Assembly (NCBI RefSeq): GCF_000422545.1
Contig: NZ_AULZ01000013.1
Span: 80,388-144,387 of the forward strand
DNA from: Desulfocurvibacter africanus subsp. africanus DSM 2603
Lineage (GTDB): Bacteria > Desulfobacterota > Desulfovibrionia > Desulfovibrionales > Desulfovibrionaceae
Reading direction: 5' to 3'
DNA length: 64,000 bases
Translations under genes and position numbers: made by a program
Part shown: piece by piece, positions 57,286 to 64,000 of the stretch
Layout: every line of letters starts with the position of its first letter
Numbering within the stretch: the first letter of the stretch is position 1
Notes under the pieces: generated by a model
The model's database searches: none
Told to the model about the DNA's origin: nothing
What the model saw: the letters and a program-made list of their open reading frames with translations, nothing else

Positions 57286-58875
57286 ATGAGTAGCGATCGA
57301 ATCGTCGCAGAGTCAGTAGAAAGCGGAGGGCGTATGGCAACCTCCAGCGGCGGCGGGGGCGTCTTGGGGTACATCATCGATAACATCCGCGAGACCGGCA
57401 AGAACCCCACGCGCGTGCTCGGGGGCTTCATCGCCGCCTGGGCCTTGTTCTTCCTCATCCTGTGGGTGTTCCCCAGGCCAGAGGGGCTATCGGCCAACGG
57501 CATGGCCGTGCTGGCCATCGTGGTCTGGGCCAGCGTCATGTGGGTCTCGGAGGCCATGCCCGTGGGCATTACCGGCATCTCAGTGCCCACGCTGCTCATC
57601 CTGACCCAAGGCATTCCCTGGGCCAACGGCAAGCCGCCCATGGCCACAGTCTTCTCGGGCTTCACGGGCCACGTGGTCTGGCTGTGCCTGTTCGCTTTCT
57701 TCGTGGGCGCGTTCATGCAGTTGCTCAAGCTCGACCGGCGCATCGCTCTGGGCGTGCTGGACAAGATCAAGGCCTCCAACGTGGGCCGGGTCATCTGGGG
57801 CATGTTCGGCGTGAACATCATCCTGGCCTTCCTCATCCCGGCGGCCAACGCCCGCGCCGCGACCCTGTTGCCCGTGGTCAAGGGCATCACCGACCTGCTC
57901 GGCGACAGCCCGCGCGAGCAGGAGGCCAAGAAGGCCATCGTCATCCAGTCCCTGGTATACGGCACCATGATCTGCGGCGTGTTCATCATGACCGCCCACC
58001 TGCCGAACCTGATCATGATCGGCATCTTCGAAAACAACGGCTTCCGCAACCTGGGCTACCTCGATTGGGCCCTGCTCCAGTTCCCCTACCTGGGCATGTT
58101 CGCTCTCACCCAGTGGTGGGTGCGCCACCACTTCAAAACCAAGGGCGTGGAGATCGGCGGCGGCCACGCCAAGATTCGCGAGCAGCACAAGGCCCTGGGC
58201 AAAATGACCAAGCCCGAATGGCTCCTGCTGACCCTGTTCGCGGGCATCGCGCTCCTGTTCATGATGGGCAAGGGCAGCCCCATTTTCCAGTTGCACAGCT
58301 ACCAGCTCGGCGTCATCGGCCTCGTGGGCATCATCGTCCTGTTCAGCCCCGGCCTGTTCCCATTCAAGTGGAAGGCCATCCAGGACCGTACCATCTGGGG
58401 CACCTTCCTGCTCCTGGGCGGCGCCATCACCATGACCTCGGCCATGACAAAGTCGGGCCTGGCCGGCTGGCTGTCCGACATCATCCACCACTCGGTCATC
58501 GGCCTGCCCTGGTGGGGCATCATCCTGGCCCTTATGGCCGGCACTCATATCATCCGCATCGGCATGCTCTCCAACGTAGCTGCCGTGGCCATGCTGGCCC
58601 CGATCCTGTTCGAGATGGCCCCCATGCTGGGCCTGCACCCCGTGGCCTTCACCCTGCTCGTCTCGGACACGGACACTTACGCCTACATCCTGCCCACGCA
58701 GATCACGGCCGCGGTCATCGCCTACGGCTCCGAGACCTTCAGCACGGCCGACTACGCCAAGGCCGGCTGGGTGTGCATCCTCATCGCCATGGCTTACGGC
58801 CTGGTCGTCATGGCCCCCTGGTACGCTCTCATGGGCCTGCCTGTCTGGGATCCCACCGCGCCCTGGCCGTTCTAG
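57286..58875 (+). CDS. SLC13 (DASS)-family anion transporter
   Basis: About 529 residues with eleven or so membrane segments, starting at the ATG at 57286 (GAGGAGT upstream). Family features: the first hairpin-loop SNT-like region (LIPAANARAATLLPVVKGI), a second inverted-repeat segment with PTQITAAVIAYGSETFST, and the loop GITGISVPTLLILTQGI. SLC13/CitT-family proteins take up di- or tricarboxylates or sulfate, usually with sodium. The gene is followed 250 bp downstream by the AprA/AprB-like genes, so the substrate may be the compound those enzymes act on; this is inference. Confidence 0.85.
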   Translation: MSSDRIVAESVESGGRMATSSGGGGVLGYIIDNIRETGKNPTRVLGGFIAAWALFFLILWVFPRPEGLSANGMAVLAIVVWASVMWVSEAMPVGITGISVPTLLILTQGIPWANGKPPMATVFSGFTGHVVWLCLFAFFVGAFMQLLKLDRRIALGVLDKIKASNVGRVIWGMFGVNIILAFLIPAANARAATLLPVVKGITDLLGDSPREQEAKKAIVIQSLVYGTMICGVFIMTAHLPNLIMIGIFENNGFRNLGYLDWALLQFPYLGMFALTQWWVRHHFKTKGVEIGGGHAKIREQHKALGKMTKPEWLLLTLFAGIALLFMMGKGSPIFQLHSYQLGVIGLVGIIVLFSPGLFPFKWKAIQDRTIWGTFLLLGGAITMTSAMTKSGLAGWLSDIIHHSVIGLPWWGIILALMAGTHIIRIGMLSNVAAVAMLAPILFEMAPMLGLHPVAFTLLVSDTDTYAYILPTQITAAVIAYGSETFSTADYAKAGWVCILIAMAYGLVVMAPWYALMGLPVWDPTAPWPF

Positions 58876-58939
58876 CCGAGCGGCTAGAAGCACCGAACGA
58901 GCAAGCTTAGCAGCAAGCGTTCCGATTCACTCCGTATCC

Positions 58940-58990
58940 GGCAGGCCGCCTTGACCGAGTTACTTTCTCCCGGTCAGACGGCCTGCCTTT
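58940..58990 (+). terminator. Terminator downstream of the SLC13 gene
   Basis: Long hairpin GGCAGGCCG...TTGACCG with its partner CGGTCAGACGGCCTGCC, followed by TTTT. It separates the transporter gene from the AprA-like gene, so those two need not share a transcript. Confidence 0.75.
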
Positions 58991-59131
58991 TAAGCATCTT
59001 TCATTCGTTAATAGCCCAGGCGATAGTTTTATCTCGGCACTTTGTTAGCTTGACTCCCAAGGACGACGCATCACCCCGCACTCGCGGCCGCCCGCAGGGA
59101 TGGCCGCAGCAAAGAACATAAGGAGGATCAC

Positions 59132-60919
59132 ATGGCGAGACGGGCCATAAAGGAATTGCCCAAGGCGTTGGCCGACGTGGAGACCGTGGTCGTGGACGCC
59201 GACCTGCTCATCATCGGCGGCGGCAATGCGGGCTGCTTCTCGGCCGTGGAGGCCAAGACGCTCGACCCGAACTGCAAGGTCGTCATCATGGAGAAGGCCG
59301 AGATCAAGCGCTCGGGCGCGTGCTCGGCCGGCATGGACGCCATCAACACATACATCCCCGAGGGCAAGACGCCCGAGGACCTCGTGCGTTGGAGCCGATC
59401 GCAGGTTGGCGGCGGGCCCATCCGCGAGGACCTCTGCCTGTCCAACGCCGAGGAGCTGAACGAAGCCGTGGATGATCTGGAACGCTGGGGACTGCCCATT
59501 CTGCGCGACGAGAACGGCAAGATCAAGTATCGCGGCCAGTGGGACATCTCGGTTCACGGCGAGCAGCTCAAGCCCATCATGGCCGAGAAGGCCCTGGAGA
59601 ACTCCGACGAGGTGCATAACCGCGTCACTGCCACCAACCTGCTCATGGAGGACGGCCGTTGCGTGGGCGCGCTGGGCTTCGGCGTGCGCGACGGAAAATT
59701 CTACGTATTCCGCGCCAAGGCGACCATCGTGGCCACGGGCGGCGCATGCGGCCTGTATAAGTCGTACACGGCCGACTCGACGAGTTCACACCACCAGACC
59801 TGGATGTGCCCCTACAACGTGGGCACGGGCTATGCCATGGGCATACGCCAGGGCGCGGAGATGACCTCCATGGAACAGCGCTGGGTGGCCACGCGCTCCA
59901 AGGACTTCTGCGGTCCCATCGACACCATCTCCGTGGGCTATAAGTCCGCGGTCATCAACGCCAAGGGCGAGCGGGTTCTCCAGAAGCACTACGCACACCT
60001 GGGCGGCGACAAGTCTCCGCGCTACATCCGCGCCAACGCACCCATGGAGGAATGGCTGGCCGGACGCGGACCAACATACTGCGACACCCGCCACCTCACG
60101 GCCGACAAGGTCAAGGAACTCAAGATCGACTACCTGAACGAGCGGCCCTCCTTCGTGCTCTTCCTCGCCGCGCGCGGTCAGGACATCACCAAGGATCCCA
60201 TCGAGATCTACGGTTCGGACCCGTACATCATCGGCGGTCACACGCAATCCGGCTTCTGGGTGGACATGGGCCGCATGACCACCGTGCCTGGCCTGTTCGC
60301 GGCCGGAGAAACGGCCGGCGGCAATCCGAACAAATTCGTGGGCGGTTGCGCGGCCGAGGGCAAGCTCGCCACGCGCGGGGCGCTCAAGTACATCGCCGAG
60401 AACAGGGTCGAACTGCCCGAGATCGACCAGACCCAGCTGAAAACCGAGATAGAGCGCGTATTCGCACCACTGCTGCGCGGAGGCGACTACGACGGCGTAA
60501 GCTCCGTGGAGATGGAGGAACGGCTACAGCGGCTCATGGATGAGTATGCCGGCGGCACCTCGCAGTTCTACCGCACCAACGAGGAGCGCCTCGACTACGC
60601 CCTGCGGCACATCAAGATGCTCAGGGACCAGGTGTGCCACCTCAAGGCCGGCGACCTGCACGAACTCATGCTCTGTCATGACGTCATCGACCGCATCGAC
60701 GTGGCCGAGGTGCTCTGCCATCACCTCAAGGGTCGCAAGGAGACCCGCTGGCAGGGCTGGCAGACGCGTTCGGACTATCCCGACACCGACCCGGCCTATG
60801 ACTGCTTCGTGGAAACACGCAAGAATATGGAAACCGGCGAGATAGAGTGCTTCACCAGACCTTACGAGCAGATCGTGCCAGGTGACCGCAAAGCGCCCAG
60901 CCTGCCGGACAAGAACTAG
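59132..60919 (+). CDS. AprA-like FAD-dependent fumarate reductase/APS reductase-superfamily subunit
   Basis: A 595-residue flavoprotein related to AprA (the alpha subunit of adenylylsulfate reductase, ~660) and to fumarate reductase/succinate dehydrogenase flavoproteins. The FAD-binding motif is DLLIIGGGNAGCFSAVEA near 25-41. The motif differs from the AprA consensus, where GMG is usual after GGG. Other landmarks are KSGACSAGMDAINTY-like (AEIKRSGACSAGMDAINTYIP), AARGQDITKDPIEIYG, HTQSGFWVDMGRMTTVPGLFAAGE near 370-393, and NPNKFVGGCAAEGKLA. AGGAGG is 6 bp before the ATG. It is followed by an AprB-like ferredoxin, so the pair forms an AprAB-like complex. It is a paralogue of unknown substrate, not the canonical APS reductase. 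Confidence 0.85.
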   Translation: MARRAIKELPKALADVETVVVDADLLIIGGGNAGCFSAVEAKTLDPNCKVVIMEKAEIKRSGACSAGMDAINTYIPEGKTPEDLVRWSRSQVGGGPIREDLCLSNAEELNEAVDDLERWGLPILRDENGKIKYRGQWDISVHGEQLKPIMAEKALENSDEVHNRVTATNLLMEDGRCVGALGFGVRDGKFYVFRAKATIVATGGACGLYKSYTADSTSSHHQTWMCPYNVGTGYAMGIRQGAEMTSMEQRWVATRSKDFCGPIDTISVGYKSAVINAKGERVLQKHYAHLGGDKSPRYIRANAPMEEWLAGRGPTYCDTRHLTADKVKELKIDYLNERPSFVLFLAARGQDITKDPIEIYGSDPYIIGGHTQSGFWVDMGRMTTVPGLFAAGETAGGNPNKFVGGCAAEGKLATRGALKYIAENRVELPEIDQTQLKTEIERVFAPLLRGGDYDGVSSVEMEERLQRLMDEYAGGTSQFYRTNEERLDYALRHIKMLRDQVCHLKAGDLHELMLCHDVIDRIDVAEVLCHHLKGRKETRWQGWQTRSDYPDTDPAYDCFVETRKNMETGEIECFTRPYEQIVPGDRKAPSLPDKN

Positions 60920-60939
60920 ACAAGCGAGGAGGTCCGACA

Positions 60940-61263
60940 ATGCCGCCCAGAATTGACCCCAAGAAGTGCAACGGTTGCGAAGGCCGCGAGGAATCCCATT
61001 GCGAGGAGGCCTGCCCGGGCAACCTCATGTACGTCGGCGAAGACGGCAAGTCCCATTGCCGCAGCCTGCGCGACTGCTGGGACTGCATGTCCTGCACCAA
61101 GGCCTGCCCCAGAAACGCCATCGAGACGCGCGTGCCCTATCAGCTCGGCTACCACTTGGCCAGGCTGACGCCCCTCATGGGCAAGAACTCGATCACCTGG
61201 AAGTGCGTGGACATCCACGGCAACGAGGAAACCTTCAAGTACCGTAACCGCATGGACAAGTAG
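60940..61263 (+). CDS. AprB-like 2[4Fe-4S] ferredoxin subunit
   Basis: A 107-residue ferredoxin subunit. Cluster I: C10, C13, C21, C25 (CNGCEGREESHCEEACPGNLM); cluster II: C46, C49, C52, C56 (CWDCMSCTKACPRNAI). The insert between C13 and C21 and the CxxCxxC arrangement match AprB, as does the C-terminal WKCVDIHGNEETFKYRNR. It is much shorter than AprB (about 150-165) because it lacks the C-terminal tail that wraps the alpha subunit in APS reductase. It is encoded 20 bp after the AprA-like gene. Confidence 0.85.
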   Translation: MPPRIDPKKCNGCEGREESHCEEACPGNLMYVGEDGKSHCRSLRDCWDCMSCTKACPRNAIETRVPYQLGYHLARLTPLMGKNSITWKCVDIHGNEETFKYRNRMDK

Positions 61264-61270
61264 GCAGCGC

Positions 61271-61300
61271 GGGCAGGGGAGGAACACGGCCTCCCTGCCC
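61271..61300 (+). terminator. Hairpin after the AprB-like gene
   Basis: Stem GGGCAGGGGAGG / CCTCCCTGCCC with an AACACGG loop and one extra G, immediately downstream of the AprB-like stop codon. There is no long T tract. Confidence 0.55.
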
Positions 61301-61324
61301 GGTCTGCTGGCTTTCCCCGCACGA

Positions 61325-61367
61325 CCGGCGGCCCAGGGTGCATACCCGGGCCGCCGGCGTTTCGCTT
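61325..61367 (+). terminator. Second hairpin before the Crp/Fnr gene
   Basis: CCGGCGGCCC with GGGCCGCCGG (61325-61357), followed by CGTTTCGCTTTCC, which makes it a terminator candidate ahead of the regulator gene. Confidence 0.55.
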
Positions 61368-61427
61368 TCCGGCATTGCGCCTTGCGTCTTCCGGAGCTAT
61401 GTAACCTTAGAATCCGGAGGTTCATCC

Positions 61428-62126
61428 ATGCCCCAGACATGGCACTGGCGCGAGCGGGACTTTTTCGAAGACTTGCCGCGCGAAAAGGCGGCTTTTCTCG
61501 CAAGGGCTCGGCGGCGCGAGTTGCGCAAACGCGAATTCGTATTCCACGCGGGCGACGCGGGCACGTCCTGCTACTACCTGGAGAGCGGAAGCTTGCGCAT
61601 CTTTCGCGCCACGGTCGAGGGTAAAGAGCCCATGGTCTTCCTGCGTAGGCAAGGCGAGATGTTCGGGCTGGCCGAGATAATGACCGGAGCGCAACGTCAA
61701 GCCAGCGCCCAGGCCATCGCCTCGGCGGTCATTTTCGAGATAGAGCGCAAGGATTTCGAGGCGCTTCTGGCCGATCACTACCCGCTGGCCAAGCGAGTTA
61801 TCCAGATTCTTGGTTGCAGGCTGCGCTTCTTGGGCGAGCAGGTCGAAGGTCTCATGGTCAGCGACGTGGTCACGCGCATTCTCAAGCTGCTCCTCCAGCA
61901 GGCCTATCCGCTGTTGGACGACGAGGAGGCCTGGGAGCAGCCCGTGGCTCTGCCCGTAACGCTGACCCAGGAACAGATCGCCTCCCTGACCGGATCGTGC
62001 CAGCCGACAGTGAGCGAGACGCTCCGACTGCTCCAAGAGGAAGGCCTGATCGAGATGCGCCGGCGCGAAATCGTGCTGCTTAATCCCCTGACCGCGCTAA
62101 AGCGCATCGAGGAGCCCCCCTGTTAA
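61428..62126 (+). CDS. Crp/Fnr-family transcriptional regulator
   Basis: A 232-residue regulator starting at 61428 with GGAGG upstream. The N-terminal cyclic-nucleotide-type sensor domain (REFVFHAGDAGTSCYYLESGSLRIFR, then LRRQGEMFGLAEIMTG) lacks the Cys cluster of FNR. The C-terminal winged helix is LTQEQIASLTGSCQPTVSETLRLLQEEGLIEMRRREIVLLN. It is divided from the AprAB-like genes by hairpins but is the natural candidate to control them or the SLC13 gene; this is inferred from position. Its 3' end overlaps the convergent glycosyltransferase gene by 47 bp. Confidence 0.88.
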   Translation: MPQTWHWRERDFFEDLPREKAAFLARARRRELRKREFVFHAGDAGTSCYYLESGSLRIFRATVEGKEPMVFLRRQGEMFGLAEIMTGAQRQASAQAIASAVIFEIERKDFEALLADHYPLAKRVIQILGCRLRFLGEQVEGLMVSDVVTRILKLLLQQAYPLLDDEEAWEQPVALPVTLTQEQIASLTGSCQPTVSETLRLLQEEGLIEMRRREIVLLNPLTALKRIEEPPC

Positions 62127-63147
62127 GAAGGCGGAAAAGCTCCACACTGACCCGCTCGACCACCGGCCCCCACTCTCCTTGCCGCTCTTGCCTGAAGAGG
62201 CGCATGGTCGGGTACCAGGGGCTGTCCTCCCGTCCCGCCATCCATCGCCAGTCTGGTTCCATGTGCAGCAAGGTCCACACGGGCGTTCCAAGCGCGCCCG
62301 CCAGGTGCGCCGGCATGCTGTCCACTGTCACGACCAGGTCAAGGGCGCGCACGACAGCCGCCATCTTGGAAATATCGCTCACATCGTGCAGGACTCCAAA
62401 GCCGTCCGGCAGCTCTTCCAGCCCAGACCCGAACTGGAGGATGTGCAGAACGATTCCCGGAATCTCCGCGATACGCGCCATGAGCGCAAACGGGATCGAG
62501 CGGCGCGCGTCCCAATCACCGGAGCGCCAGGCGATGCCGACGTGAAGTCGCCCGCTCTGCCGCTCAATCGGAGAAGGGAAAGCCGCAAGCGGTTGCGCGT
62601 GGATGTACGGAACCTCGCGGGGCAAATCCCGCAAGGTCGTGCGGAACACGTGCGGCAGTTCCATGAGCTCCACATCCACGTCGTATTGCGCGTCGGGCGC
62701 GCCGTCGTGAAGCGGCATGAGCCGGTCGATGCCTCGCGCCGTGCGCAGGAGCGGGATGAGCTTGGGCTGCGCCCAGACAATGACCTCTCGGGCTACGGCC
62801 TTGACCAGGGGCGCGTAGCGGATGAACTGGAGCGTGTCGCCCAGGCCGTGATAGCAGCGCACGAGCACGCGCCGGCCCGCGAGCGGCGTGCCGTCCCAGA
62901 CCCACTGTTCATGGCGGGGAAGGTGCTGGCAGGCTGTGCCGCGGCGGGCTTCAAGCACCACATCGCTCATGGTCCAAGCCGCATCGAAATCGCCGCGCCG
63001 CATGTGCCATAACCACAGACCTGGGCCGGACCTGCGATATATGGCGTCTTTCTTCCTCGAAATAACGTGTTGCGCCGCACCGCCTAGCGGCGTCCGCTGC
63101 GTGACAATGGCCTGCAGGCCATGCCCGAATTGGTCTGCCTCGTACAT
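62080..63147 (-). CDS. GT9-like glycosyltransferase-type protein
   Basis: A 355-residue protein resembling the C-terminal glycosyltransferase half of TPR-GT9 proteins. VLVRCYHGLGDTLQFIRYAPLVKAVA (about 94-119) is the GT9-type motif, followed by LHVGIAWRSGDWDARRSIPFALMARIAE and the C-terminal DLVVTVDSMPAHLAGALGTPVWTLLH with the conserved D-S-M. There are no obvious TPRs, so the protein may be a shortened member. It converges with and overlaps the Crp/Fnr gene by 47 bp. Substrate unknown. Confidence 0.7.
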   Translation of the reverse strand: MYEADQFGHGLQAIVTQRTPLGGAAQHVISRKKDAIYRRSGPGLWLWHMRRGDFDAAWTMSDVVLEARRGTACQHLPRHEQWVWDGTPLAGRRVLVRCYHGLGDTLQFIRYAPLVKAVAREVIVWAQPKLIPLLRTARGIDRLMPLHDGAPDAQYDVDVELMELPHVFRTTLRDLPREVPYIHAQPLAAFPSPIERQSGRLHVGIAWRSGDWDARRSIPFALMARIAEIPGIVLHILQFGSGLEELPDGFGVLHDVSDISKMAAVVRALDLVVTVDSMPAHLAGALGTPVWTLLHMEPDWRWMAGREDSPWYPTMRLFRQERQGEWGPVVERVSVELFRLLNRGAPRCALARSGD

Positions 63148-63362
63148 GCTCGCCTCCGGGTGAAGGAGCAGCAGGAGCTCTTCTCCTTCATGCGTAGGGC
63201 GGCCAGCGGCCGAGAGTCAACACCCCGATCCCGGCAAGCGGAAAATCCCACAGCTTCGCAATCCAGCGGCCGACAGGATGAAGCGATGCATTCCGACAGA
63301 AAAACTGATATTATCCGTGCTAAGTTATGGTGACGCCGCCTGTGCGGCGCAGGGAGGCACCG

Positions 63363-63782
63363 GTGAATTATGACGAGTTCGTTATCGAGGTGGAGCGACG
63401 CATGCCTGGCAGGTCGAGGGAAGAAGCCGAGCGGACTCTCATCGCAGTCGTAGCCGTCCTTGCCGAGCGCCTGGACCGCGACAGCCGGCGCAGACTGGCC
63501 GCATACCTTCCGGACCGGCTCAAGGAGTTGTTTCCCGATAAGGCAGCCACTGCCAATTACGGTTTGGAGGAATTCCTGTCTCGGATCGAGCGACGCGCAA
63601 GCGTGCAGGGCTACGCTCCAAAAGATCTGGCCCTGGTGGTCACAAAGGTTTTAGGGCTCGGGCTGCCCACGGGCGAGCTGCCCGGAATTCTTGAGGGCTT
63701 GCCCGAGGCGTTCCGGCAAAGTCTCATTCCGAGGCCGCCTGCGAAGCCGGGGCGGCTTGGCAAACCGCCCGTGCGAGGATGA
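63363..63782 (+). CDS. DUF2267-family protein
   Basis: About 139 residues starting at a GTG (63363) after GGGAGGCACCG; an in-frame ATG at 63327 would add 12 codons. The N-terminal part, YDEFVIEVERRMPGRSREEAERTLIAVVAVLAERLDRDSRRRLAAYLPDRLKELFP (about 3-58), matches the DUF2267 helical family. The second half repeats the pattern more weakly (EEFLSRIERRASVQGYAPKDLALVVTKVLG). The function of the family is unknown. It is followed by a 17-bp hairpin. Confidence 0.8.
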   Translation: MNYDEFVIEVERRMPGRSREEAERTLIAVVAVLAERLDRDSRRRLAAYLPDRLKELFPDKAATANYGLEEFLSRIERRASVQGYAPKDLALVVTKVLGLGLPTGELPGILEGLPEAFRQSLIPRPPAKPGRLGKPPVRG

Positions 63783-63829
63783 GGCGGGAGGTCTCTTGCC
63801 ATCGGGCAGGGTCCAGACATGCTCTGAAT

Positions 63830-63870
63830 GGAATAGGCTCCCAGGTGCAACTAACCTGGGAGCCTATTCC
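63830..63870. terminator. Perfect 17-bp hairpin after the DUF2267 gene
   Basis: GGAATAGGCTCCCAGGT and its exact complement with a GCAACTA loop, followed by TTT. It directly abuts repeat A copy 8. Confidence 0.75.
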
Positions 63871-64000
63871 TTTAGAGCATTTTGCTTTTGAAAATGCTCT
63901 GCGAGCCATGCTTCGGCATGGCTCGCCGCCGCGTAGGCGTAGGCGCAATTCACTTGCGCCGTCAACGCCGGAGCGGGCGTCTTAAAAGCAATCCGCACTA
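63871..64000 (+). repeat. Repeat family A, copy 8
   Basis: Element of the GGCGCAA subtype running to the right edge, starting TTTAGAGCATTTTGC and ending GCAATCCGCACTA. Its 3' terminal repeat is degenerate compared with other copies. Confidence 0.85.

Noticed and set aside
57462..58910. 482-residue frame over the SLC13 gene
   Set aside because: A +1 frame shadow; the DASS transporter frame has the hydrophobic pattern and family motifs.
59132..61263. Canonical APS reductase aprBA
   Set aside because: Gene order is alpha then beta, both subunits are short, and the AprA FAD motif is altered. This fits a paralogue better than the dissimilatory enzyme.

Overview
The window looks like a chromosomal segment of a high-GC, motile, sulfate-reducing deltaproteobacterium of the Desulfovibrionaceae. 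Supporting signs are an adenylylsulfate-reductase-like flavoprotein/ferredoxin pair, a periplasmic-type CbiK beside a B12-class ABC transporter, Hyp hydrogenase maturation genes, a MucR-type zinc-finger regulator, and hgcA/hgcB separated by a single gene. From memory, that split arrangement was described for Desulfovibrio (Desulfocurvibacter) africanus, so that species or a close relative is my best guess. It is not proven from the sequence.

Layout. 0-4.6 kb: a minus-strand corrinoid operon (cbiK, btuC, btuD, btuF-like, cbiL) behind a sigma70-like promoter and a cobalamin riboswitch. 4.6-8 kb: trmH, tsaC, a GT9 glycosyltransferase and a NUDIX hydrolase. 8-12.4 kb: glycogen synthesis (glgA, a small CBM48 protein, glgB). 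12.6-21.7 kb: pdxA and a minus-strand envelope block (glycosyltransferase, neuB, TPR protein, carA, kdsB, waaA, ddl, HD protein). 21.8-25.7 kb: a hypothetical gene, yajQ and hypCDE. 25.7-37.5 kb: chemotaxis and flagellar genes (cheV, dus, three unknowns, fliL-like, cheY, fliA, flhG, flhF, flhA, flhB, fliR). 37.7-40.7 kb: the mercury-methylation locus (hgcA, radical SAM/SPASM gene, hgcB). 40.8-48.1 kb: arginase, carB, purF, kdsD. 48.1-53.6 kb: a repeat-rich stretch with mucR, a cobD-cobQ fusion and a VOC protein. 53.6-57 kb: a QueG-like Fe-S protein and CIRCE-controlled groESL. 57.3-62.1 kb: an SLC13 anion transporter, the AprA/AprB-like pair and a Crp/Fnr regulator. 62-64 kb: a glycosyltransferase and a DUF2267 protein.

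Links between genes. Corrinoid acquisition and synthesis (riboswitch operon, cobD-cobQ) feeds the kind of cofactor HgcA needs. KdsD, KdsB and WaaA supply and transfer Kdo for the outer membrane. CarA and CarB are encoded far apart. FlhF/FlhG place the flagella and FlhA/FlhB/FliR build the export gate, all in the operon that carries fliA.

Most notable observations. (1) hgcA may begin at 37740, with a good Shine-Dalgarno, and read through an in-frame TGA that is followed by a SECIS-like hairpin. (2) The AprAB-like paralogue sits with an anion transporter and a regulator. (3) Two families of dispersed palindromic repeats show compensatory hairpin changes. One repeatedly supplies the stop codon of the upstream gene; the other lies inside operons and in frame inside cobD-cobQ.
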